DNA of 12,087 bases from Candidatus Daviesbacteria bacterium (lineage in GTDB: Bacteria > Patescibacteriota > Microgenomatia > Daviesbacterales > UBA10151). This document shows, in pieces, positions 7,439 to 12,087 of the stretch; within the stretch, counting starts at the first letter, position 1, and each line of letters starts with the position of its first letter. The stretch is taken from NCBI GenBank assembly GCA_016183225.1, contig JACPEZ010000054.1, positions 1 to 12,087 of the forward strand. Reading direction: 5' to 3'. The notes under the pieces are model-generated. The model did not search any database and was not told the DNA's origin. It saw only the letters and a program-made list of their open reading frames with translations. Made by a program: the position numbers and the translations under genes.

Positions 7439-8844
7439 GGTTTGTTGGTTTTTCGCAAGTCTATAATCAGAAAATTTTCTTCTTCTGTTACAACTGTAAA
7501 ATTCTCCCTGACCCAGGCGGTTTTGTCATCTTTTGTGACGGACACGAAATGCGTCACACCAAAATCCGCCACCATCTCCTTAATAGGTAAAACCTCTGTC
7601 GCCCATCCGGGTCGATTGATTTGATACAAAAAAGCGCTGTCTCCGTTATAGGGAGCCAAAACTATGGCCTCTTTGGGTAAAAGTTGATCCGCCTTTTTAC
7701 CGGCTTCTATGATGGGAGGATTATTTATTTTATAAAATTCTTTAACCTGTTTAAAACCAAAATAAAAAGACATTGGCAAAAGAAAAACTGCCAGGAAAAT
7801 AGTAAAAATCCTGGGGATAAAATCTCTGTTGCCTGTAAAAAGATAAACAAAACCCCGGGCCATAAAAATTGATAGAATCGGAGTTAAAATCAGTTGGTAA
7901 TAGTTGTGTCTGACGTTGCCGGTAGCCACAATGACCAGATACATCACGAGAGATAAAACCCATATGTGAAGAAAGTGATTTTTTAATTTAACCAGGAGAC
8001 CAATCACGAAAAGCGCCAACCCTGAAACTCCCAAGATCTCACCACCCAATCTCTGCTGCACAATCCACCAGAAAAAAGCCGGCCGAAATCTGATGCCGTC
8101 GCCATTGAAAAGCCAGTTGGATGCCGGAATGCCTTCCGGAGTTTGCAGTATCCAAAGCCGCCAGAGTAAAAAGGGCAGCATGGCAACAATTGAAAATAAA
8201 ACAAATTTTATCCACAATTTTTTTTGCCTTTTGATGTAGATTAGATAAAGAAGCGGCAAAAAGAAAAAAATGGCCCATGGTTTTATTAAAAATGCCACGG
8301 CCATAAAAATAAATCCCCATATCCATTTGTCCATAAAATAAACCATGCCCAAAGCAAAAAATAAAAATGCGGGTTCGGGCAAAGTGGTTCGGGAAAAGAA
8401 AACATTAAAAGGTAGCGCCGCAAATATAAATGCCGAAAGCAAAGAAACCGCCACCGAAAGATATCTTTTGGCAATGAGGTAAACAAAAGCAATGCTTCCC
8501 AGCGAAAAAAGAACCGACACCAATCTGTGGTATGTTTCGTTTACCCCAAACCAGAGATATAGCGGGTAAACAAACATGTTATAAACGGGAAATTCCACAA
8601 ACCGCAATCTTAAATGGTTGGTCAAAGGAGTTTCCGACATGGCCGAGAAATCGTCATATTTTGGCAAAAAAGGATTAAATCCTTCTTTAATAAAATTTCT
8701 GGTCACCGCGGCCGTATCTGCCTGACGCCAGGAATGCCAGTCGGCAATCGGCGCATCTATCTTATAAAGCCTTAAGAGAAAGCCCGTTAAAATAATTAAT
8801 CCCAGCCAGAAATATTGATTTTTTAAAATTTTTAAGAATTTCAT
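7435..8844 (-). CDS. GT39/PMT-like integral membrane glycosyltransferase
   Basis: A polytopic protein of 469 residues with about ten hydrophobic segments, beginning LGLIILTGFLLRLYKIDAPIADWHSWRQADTAAVTRNF. The acidic first periplasmic-type loop containing DWHSWRQADT (residues 35-44) is typical of the PMT/ArnT-like superfamily, whose members use polyprenyl-phosphate sugars on the outer membrane face. The C-terminal about 90 residues form a soluble domain (EAIVLAPYNGDSAFLYQINRPGW). It probably adds a side sugar to the glycan or glycosylates an exported protein; which one cannot be read from sequence. GAGGA lies about 7 bases before the ATG, and the start overlaps the ligase stop as ATGA. No truncation is visible. 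Confidence 0.88.
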   Translation of the reverse strand: MKFLKILKNQYFWLGLIILTGFLLRLYKIDAPIADWHSWRQADTAAVTRNFIKEGFNPFLPKYDDFSAMSETPLTNHLRLRFVEFPVYNMFVYPLYLWFGVNETYHRLVSVLFSLGSIAFVYLIAKRYLSVAVSLLSAFIFAALPFNVFFSRTTLPEPAFLFFALGMVYFMDKWIWGFIFMAVAFLIKPWAIFFFLPLLYLIYIKRQKKLWIKFVLFSIVAMLPFLLWRLWILQTPEGIPASNWLFNGDGIRFRPAFFWWIVQQRLGGEILGVSGLALFVIGLLVKLKNHFLHIWVLSLVMYLVIVATGNVRHNYYQLILTPILSIFMARGFVYLFTGNRDFIPRIFTIFLAVFLLPMSFYFGFKQVKEFYKINNPPIIEAGKKADQLLPKEAIVLAPYNGDSAFLYQINRPGWATEVLPIKEMVADFGVTHFVSVTKDDKTAWVRENFTVVTEEENFLIIDLRKTNKP

Positions 8845-9689
8845 TTAAAATTCCTCGTTGCCAAATTAGCTCCCAACAGCATCCAAAATATAGATGCCAC
8901 TTTGGAGGCTTCAAACACGTCGATAAATAAAGCATTAACCACAAAGGCCATAATCAGCGCCAGAGAGCCCGCAGAAAAATATTTGATAAATTTATCATTG
9001 GTTTGCAAGTTTTTAAATACTCTCCTGGTTGCTTCTATTAAAATCAAAATAAAAGCGCTGCTGCCCAAAATCCCCACTTCCCCTAATGACCGTAAAAAAT
9101 CATTATCGGTGGCAAGACCTAATGAAGAATAGCCGGTTCCCAAAAAAGGATTTTTCAAAAAAGCTCTGATGGCGGCCGGCCATTCTAAATTAAGTCGAAT
9201 GGCAAAAGAGCGATATACCCCAAGCTGGGTAGTATCGGTGGGCTCTCCCGGAGTAATATCGCTGGCAGTAGCGGATGAGGTGGCAAAGGTGGATGTTTCG
9301 GCTGACTGGCTGGAGGTTTTGATAGCCAATGTGGGAATATTTAACTTGCTTCGAAGTTTTTGATCCTCGGTTTGTCCTTCATATCTTTGACCTTGTCCGA
9401 ACAAATTTACGGTGACTGTTGAGATCAACCGGTCACGCAGTTGGGAAGGATAAATGAGGACCAGGGTAAAAAACAAAGTCATCAGCAAAATAAATTTATA
9501 TTTTTTGACGAGAAGAAGCCCGGTCAAGATCCCCAAGACAGCGGCCACAAAAGATAACCTGGCCGCAGTCATAATTAAAACCCACAAAGATAAAACCCCC
9601 AAACCCAAAGAGAAAATCTTTATTTTTTTATTGACAGCAAAAAATAAAGCGGAAATTAAAACCAGCGCCATAGCCAAAAACACCGCCAA
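8841..9689 (-). CDS. O-antigen ligase/polymerase (Wzy_C family), C-terminal part in the shifted frame
   Basis: This 282-residue stretch carries the core of a Wzy/WaaL-type membrane protein: TAARLSFVAAVLGILTG (the arginine-bearing family motif), a long extracellular loop, NPFLGTGYSSLGLATDNDFLRSLGEVGILG, and closing membrane helices. The large loop is unusually rich in Ser and Thr (SSQSAETSTFATSSATASD). The listed start is TTG at 9689, but family-like sequence reading GGHYDLA continues upstream of it to about 9707 in the same frame, so this is unlikely to be a true independent start and no ribosome binding site supports it. Together with the part at 9656-10165 it makes one gene in two frames. 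The product would polymerise lipid-linked units or ligate them to an acceptor on the outer face. The stop overlaps the GT39 start as ATGA. Confidence 0.82.
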   Translation of the reverse strand: MAVFLAMALVLISALFFAVNKKIKIFSLGLGVLSLWVLIMTAARLSFVAAVLGILTGLLLVKKYKFILLMTLFFTLVLIYPSQLRDRLISTVTVNLFGQGQRYEGQTEDQKLRSKLNIPTLAIKTSSQSAETSTFATSSATASDITPGEPTDTTQLGVYRSFAIRLNLEWPAAIRAFLKNPFLGTGYSSLGLATDNDFLRSLGEVGILGSSAFILILIEATRRVFKNLQTNDKFIKYFSAGSLALIMAFVVNALFIDVFEASKVASIFWMLLGANLATRNFK

Positions 9690-10165
9690 ATCATAATGAC
9701 CACCGGCCAGTTTAAATACTGCTGCCCTAAAGCATAAATGTTAACCGTAAACACTACTGCCGCAAGCGTCGCTAAACTAATAAAAAGCTGTTTTTTGGTT
9801 TTAATAACAGTGGCTGCCAGCGGTAAAAGCATCATAAATTCAACTCTTCTTGCCCAATGCAGGAAACTCAAGGCGGGGAGTGTTGTATGCGTTAAAAAAT
9901 TAGCCGAAAACCAGGAAACTAACCCGATGAAGAAAAAAAGCAAAATGGCCAGATTTAATTTGTCTTTTAAAAAGTCTGTGACTTTTTTGGAAAATACCAT
10001 GTAGAAAGCCCAGGTGATATATGCCAAGGCTATAAAAAGATCTTCTGCTCTCACTGCCACAAAAGTTCCGGCTACATTTACCAGAGGAAACTTTGGGTAT
10101 AAAGGAATAAAAGCAAACAGAAAAATAATCAACCAAAATAAAAATTTTTCCAGTTTAACTGTCAT
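9656..10165 (-). CDS. O-antigen ligase/polymerase, N-terminal part, broken by a frameshift
   Basis: The first about 155 residues form the N-terminal membrane helices of a Wzy_C-type protein: LFWLIIFLFAFIPLYPKFPLV, an RAEDLFIALAYITW segment, LHWARRVEFMMLLP, and INIYALGQQYLNWPVV-like sequence (residues 143-157; the first Ile is a Val-Asn pair here). After PVV the frame reads a meaningless, Trp-rich tail (IMIWRCFWLWRWF) and stops. That tail is the out-of-frame reading of GGHYDLAVFLAMALVL. The gene therefore changes to the -1 frame near 9697-9716. The start ATG overlaps the preceding gene's stop as ATGA, with AAAGG about 10 bases upstream. The break may be a mutation, an assembly error, or a programmed shift at the heptamer annotated separately. 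A -1 shift there would yield 441 residues, an ordinary family length. Confidence 0.8.
   Translation of the reverse strand: MTVKLEKFLFWLIIFLFAFIPLYPKFPLVNVAGTFVAVRAEDLFIALAYITWAFYMVFSKKVTDFLKDKLNLAILLFFFIGLVSWFSANFLTHTTLPALSFLHWARRVEFMMLLPLAATVIKTKKQLFISLATLAAVVFTVNIYALGQQYLNWPVVIMIWRCFWLWRWF
9710..9716 (-). other. U UUA AAC heptamer, candidate -1 ribosomal frameshift site
   Basis: Read on the minus strand, TTTAAAC lies exactly in the zero frame of the N-terminal ligase part (last base of TAT, then TTA, AAC) and matches the X XXY YYZ rule for tandem -1 slippage. Re-reading the final C leads directly into CTG GCC GGT GGT CAT, giving LAGGHYDLA and the whole C-terminal part. A short AGGG lies 8 bases upstream, roughly where dnaX has its stimulatory Shine-Dalgarno. 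I see no convincing downstream stem-loop. Chance occurrence in AT-rich DNA remains possible. Confidence 0.35.
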
Positions 10166-10704
10166 TTAAGAATAACCTTTCCCATCCGATACAGTAAAGC
10201 CATAGACAAAATAATACCAAACCAGGTCGCCAGTCTTACCCAAACCAAGGATGGGTAAAAACGCAAGGTAGTTTTGGTAAACCAGATGTTAGCACCAATT
10301 TCAAATTTGACGGCGCCCCAATATTTAGGTTCTCCATTTTCCTCAAACGGTTCAAAACCATTGACATACAATGAATCCCGCAAAGGATAGACCAGCTCCT
10401 CCAGGTAGGTAGAATCGGTATGTTTTTTAATGGCTGTCCAGGAATATTCGGGCGGATAATTTAGCCGGAGTGGCGGGAAGGGGAGTTTGACTAAATTTTG
10501 ATAATTACCCAAATAAAAAGGGACTGTGAAACCTCTGAAATTATTGGAAAAATAAGCGCTCACCTCGGGAACTTGAATGGTATCTCCTTCCAGGGTTGAT
10601 TTGTCAGAATCCGGCAAGGCCTTAAAATCGGAAATCCGCGATGGTCCCGGCCACAGCATATAAATTAAAAGCAAAAAAGAAAAAATTAAAAAGATTTTTT
10701 TCAT
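10162..10704 (-). CDS. Unrecognised protein with a membrane segment at each end
   Basis: I do not recognise this 180-residue protein. It has an N-terminal hydrophobic segment (residues 4-19, IFLIFSFLLLIYMLWP) that could be a signal anchor, a polar middle of about 135 residues rich in Pro, Tyr and aromatic residues (PFPPLRLNYPPEYSW, YWGAVKFEIGANIWF), and a second membrane segment near the C-terminus (about 152-173) ending in a basic tail (RMGKVILK). The middle should therefore lie outside the membrane with both ends held in it. It contains no cysteine. The gene overlaps its neighbours by 4 bases at both ends (ATGA each time), locking it between the acyltransferase and the ligase, so a role in export, polymerisation or ligation of the glycan is inferred from context only. 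Confidence 0.85.
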   Translation of the reverse strand: MKKIFLIFSFLLLIYMLWPGPSRISDFKALPDSDKSTLEGDTIQVPEVSAYFSNNFRGFTVPFYLGNYQNLVKLPFPPLRLNYPPEYSWTAIKKHTDSTYLEELVYPLRDSLYVNGFEPFEENGEPKYWGAVKFEIGANIWFTKTTLRFYPSLVWVRLATWFGIILSMALLYRMGKVILK

Positions 10705-11252
10705 TGAAAAAGTCTTGCTCTGCCTAATTTATAATGAGGGTTTTGCAATTTTCTTTCGCCTATTACTTCTGCCGGCACGCCCCCTACTACTGTAAATTCT
10801 GCCACATCTTTGGTAACGACCGCTCCTGCTCCAACTACCGCGCCTTTGCCAATTTTAACTCCCGGTAAAATAATCGCCCTTGGCCCAATAAAACAAAAAT
10901 CCCCTATTTCAACAGAACCCGTAGCCGCGCGGAAATCGTCCGAATTAATATCATGTTCCGAATTATAAATCATTACATCAGATGCAATATCAACATGATT
11001 TCCAATATCAATCAAGGCTCTTCCGTCAAGAAAAATATTCCTGCCTAAAATTGAATCCTGGCCAATTCTAATGCTCCGTAAAGAAAAAAAACTTATACCC
11101 ATATGCACAGATGATCCTTTCCCTATTTTTGCTCCCCCTAATCTTAAAAGAAATCGCCTGATGTGGTGGGAAGGAATGTAGCAGAAAAGGTGCAGCCAAA
11201 AAAGCCCAAAATCCGCCAGATAATTATAAATCCTGTTGCCTGCTTTGCCCAT
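10701..11252 (-). CDS. Acyltransferase of the left-handed beta-helix (hexapeptide repeat) family
   Basis: This 183-residue protein resembles WbbJ/LacA-type O-acetyltransferases, which move an acetyl group from acetyl-CoA to a sugar. After a hydrophobic N-terminal segment (FGLFWLHLFCYIPSHHIRRFLLR) it has imperfect hexapeptide repeats: AKIGKGSSVHMG, IRIGQDSILGRNIFL, ALIDIGNHVDIASDV, VEIGDFCFIGPRAIILPGVKIGKGAVVGAGAVV. It ends with the usual VVGGVPAEVIGER. The likely catalytic His is in NSEHDIN (His100 with this start). I chose the ATG at 11252 because AGGGGGAG (11258-11265) precedes it by 5 bases and the predicted transcription start (about 11306) leaves a normal leader. Two in-frame ATGs upstream (11282 and 11303) have no comparable site upstream; the longest form would have 200 residues. 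It is the first gene of the operon. Confidence 0.88.
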   Translation of the reverse strand: MGKAGNRIYNYLADFGLFWLHLFCYIPSHHIRRFLLRLGGAKIGKGSSVHMGISFFSLRSIRIGQDSILGRNIFLDGRALIDIGNHVDIASDVMIYNSEHDINSDDFRAATGSVEIGDFCFIGPRAIILPGVKIGKGAVVGAGAVVTKDVAEFTVVGGVPAEVIGERKLQNPHYKLGRARLFQ

Positions 11253-11257
11253 AACTT

Positions 11258-11265
11258 CTCCCCCT
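11258..11265 (-). promoter_or_regulatory. Strong ribosome binding site deciding the acyltransferase start
   Basis: The minus-strand sequence AGGGGGAG ends 5 bases before the ATG at 11252. Neither of the two upstream in-frame ATG codons has a purine-rich site at a suitable distance, so this element favours the shorter 183-residue protein. Confidence 0.6.
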
Positions 11266-11312
11266 GAAAGCTCCTTTCCCATGCGGTCGCGCAAAATAGT
11301 CATATGTAGTTA

Positions 11313-11341
11313 ATTATATGAGGAAACTTAACCAGAAGCAA
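11313..11341 (-). promoter_or_regulatory. Predicted promoter of the polysaccharide operon
   Basis: On the minus strand a consensus -10 box TATAAT (11318-11313) follows TTGCTT (11341-11336) after a 17-base spacer. Transcription would begin near 11306, giving about a 54-base leader to the acyltransferase ATG at 11252. The -35 box matches the consensus at only three of six positions. Confidence 0.5.
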
Positions 11342-11350
11342 ACACAATAA

Positions 11351-11378
11351 TTGACTTTTCCAATAAAATTGATAAAAT
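11351..11378 (+). promoter_or_regulatory. Predicted promoter of the plus-strand orphan gene
   Basis: TTGACT (11351-11356, five of six consensus bases) and TAAAAT (11373-11378, five of six) are separated by 16 bases. Transcription would begin near 11385, only about 15 bases before the ATG at 11400, and that short leader shows no Shine-Dalgarno sequence. The promoter sits back to back with the operon promoter on the other strand, so a regulator bound here could affect both. Confidence 0.5.
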
Positions 11379-11399
11379 GATTTTACTTGCTCAAAATAA

Positions 11400-11891
11400 A
11401 TGAGTACTGAACTGCAAACATACGAAAATGCTAGGGAACTTTTAAGGGGAAGGTTAAAGCAGACTGGAAAAGCTCATGAACTTGTGGAAGGAATTGGTCA
11501 GGATAGAGAAACTAGATTATTGGTTTGTACCGAGGAATTTGCTACTTCTGGAGGCAAAATAGATTATCCTGTTAGAGATCATGATGGGCAGGATGTTTGG
11601 GTGATTGTAGGTGAATCCGGAACTAATTTAGAGCAAATGTTTCATTTAGATAGAGGCTTGTCATTCAAAGTAAGAGAATGTTTCATCTTTGGAAGGATAG
11701 GCTTGAGCGTTATAAAAGGTGGAGAGATAAAACTTTCGACCGACTTAGCTGGCGATATTTCGATTGAGCCTCCATCAATACACCCTTCTATGTTATTTTC
11801 AGATCTTCGATATAAGTACTCTCTTAATCCCGAGAATTCAGTAACAACTGCTAGGATAGTATTGGCAGCTTTGGGACAGGAAATTAATTAA
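11400..11891 (+). CDS. Unrecognised soluble protein, only plus-strand gene in the window
   Basis: I do not recognise this 163-residue protein. It has no signal peptide or membrane segment. The N-terminus looks helical and charged (YENARELLRGRLKQTGKAHELVEG), the middle alternates beta-like strands and turns (RLLVCTEEF, DVWVIVGESG, FKVRECFIFGRIGLSVIKGG), and the C-terminus ends in a helix (TTARIVLAALGQEIN). There are two cysteines and no motif I can assign. It has its own promoter, is transcribed away from the polysaccharide operon, and lies beside a remnant of a GT4 gene, which suggests it arrived by insertion. The coding look (steady amino-acid mix, clear start and TAA stop, promoter at the right distance) supports a real gene. 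The short leader lacks a ribosome binding site, so translation may be nearly leaderless. Confidence 0.72.
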   Translation: MSTELQTYENARELLRGRLKQTGKAHELVEGIGQDRETRLLVCTEEFATSGGKIDYPVRDHDGQDVWVIVGESGTNLEQMFHLDRGLSFKVRECFIFGRIGLSVIKGGEIKLSTDLAGDISIEPPSIHPSMLFSDLRYKYSLNPENSVTTARIVLAALGQEIN

Positions 11892-11919
11892 TTTCTTAGC
11901 CTCACTTCATTCCGATTAT

Positions 11920-11936
11920 TCCGATCCGGGATCGGA
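11920..11936. repeat. Perfect 8-base inverted repeat downstream of the orphan gene
   Basis: TCCGATCC (11920-11927) and its exact reverse complement GGATCGGA (11929-11936) flank a single G. A partial extra copy of the arm (ATTCCGAT) occurs just upstream at 11909-11916. It could form a short hairpin with a five-base loop, but no T-run follows on either strand, so a factor-independent terminator is only a weak possibility; a protein binding site or a remnant of a mobile element end is equally possible. Confidence 0.4.
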
Positions 11937-12015
11937 TTAGGTTTGTGATCCGGTAAATACTTTCAAAACAGTTTTAGCCATTTTTTCCCAGGAGAATTTT
12001 TGGGCTTGTGAATAA
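11937..12015 (-). pseudogene. C-terminal remnant of a GT4 glycosyltransferase gene
   Basis: The minus strand reads YSQAQKFSWEKMAKTVLKVFTGSQT and then TAA (11939-11937). KFSWEKMAKTVLKVF is the standard closing helix of GT4 enzymes and closely matches KKFSWKKMAKQTLEVY in the intact gene at 5220-6257, also at the DNA level. Upstream in this frame a TAG stop appears at 12044-12042 and the family pattern is lost by about residue 10 before it, so the rest of the gene is not contiguous. I read it as a scar of a glycosyltransferase gene whose body was lost or replaced. A frameshift just at the window edge cannot be excluded because the region to the right is not visible. Confidence 0.5.
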
Positions 12016-12087
12016 TCAACTTCGAACAGAAATAATCTCCACTACTCCATGATCTTTCTCAAATTTAACCCTAAATGTATCGAAGAA
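12016..12087 (-). CDS. Possible 3' end of a gene entering from the right edge
   Basis: A minus-strand frame is open from the window edge for 23 codons (FFDTFRVKFEKDHGVVEIISVRS) and ends in TGA at 12018-12016, right where the GT4 remnant begins. The residue mix looks protein-like, but an open stretch this short is easily due to chance and I cannot assign a family. Confidence 0.3.
   Translation of the reverse strand, partial: FFDTFRVKFEKDHGVVEIISVRS

Noticed and set aside
7546..7562. GCGTCACACC in the GT39 gene, similar to part of the recO palindrome
   Set aside because: The match covers only about ten bases with a missing base, has no inverted arm, and encodes ordinary GT39 sequence.
7751..8944. 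Several minus-strand frames of 60-95 codons within the GT39 gene
   Set aside because: They are out-of-frame readings of an intact, conserved membrane protein, with aromatic-rich junk composition.
9454..10004. Plus-strand frames opposite the ligase gene
   Set aside because: They are Lys/Thr/Ala-rich mirror images of a hydrophobic membrane protein, a common artefact; no promoter or ribosome binding site.
11303..11304. Longer acyltransferase start at 11303
   Set aside because: No ribosome binding site precedes it and the predicted transcript would begin only about 3 bases upstream; the ATG at 11252 has a strong site.
11880..11895. 16-base perfect AT palindrome (GAAATTAATTAATTTC) over the orphan gene's stop codon
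   Set aside because: It has no loop, is almost entirely A/T, and can arise easily by chance in this DNA; not enough to call a terminator or site.
1..12087. CRISPR arrays, tRNA or rRNA genes, insertion sequences, riboswitches
   Set aside because: I found no regularly spaced repeats, cloverleaf-like segments, transposase-like frames or long structured leaders.

Overview
The window reads as one long minus-strand operon from a bacterium with compact, AT-leaning DNA, short proteins and nearly every gene junction overlapping. TGA is used as a stop (for example at the GTGA and ATGA junctions), which argues against Gracilibacteria/Absconditabacteria. A short RecO, a single-chain glycyl-tRNA synthetase, a DUF4012 protein and a run of small GT4 glycosyltransferases together suggest a Candidate Phyla Radiation (Patescibacteria) genome, plausibly Microgenomates. 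That placement is inference from gene style, not from a marker-gene tree.

Layout, following minus-strand transcription from right to left. A divergent control region (about 11304-11399) holds a promoter on each strand. The minus-strand promoter drives a surface-polysaccharide operon: a left-handed beta-helix acyltransferase (10701-11252), an unrecognised protein with a membrane segment at each end (10162-10704), an O-antigen ligase/polymerase broken into two reading frames (8841-10165), a GT39/PMT-type membrane glycosyltransferase (7435-8844), three GT4 cytosolic glycosyltransferases (6254-7438, 5220-6257, 4259-5242), a PglC-like phosphoglycosyl transferase (3609-4244) and a DUF4012 envelope protein (1783-3609). 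Housekeeping genes follow in the same direction: recO (1145-1774) and a glycyl-tRNA synthetase gene (1-1157, cut by the left edge).

The genes form a plausible glycan pathway. The phosphoglycosyl transferase would load the first sugar on a polyprenyl phosphate, the GT4 enzymes would extend it on the cytosolic face, and the acyltransferase would decorate it. The GT39 enzyme and the ligase/polymerase would act on the outer face. No flippase gene is visible, so it must lie elsewhere or upstream.

To the right of the control region are a plus-strand orphan gene (11400-11891) with its own good promoter, palindromic DNA, and a 3'-terminal scrap of a further GT4 gene (11937 to about 12015). The scrap suggests the operon once extended further right and was interrupted. 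The main points to check are the -1 frameshift in the ligase gene, which has an in-frame U UUA AAC slippery heptamer at the junction; a GC-rich perfect palindrome inside recO that adds residues where the family zinc finger would begin; and the GT4 remnant beside the orphan gene.
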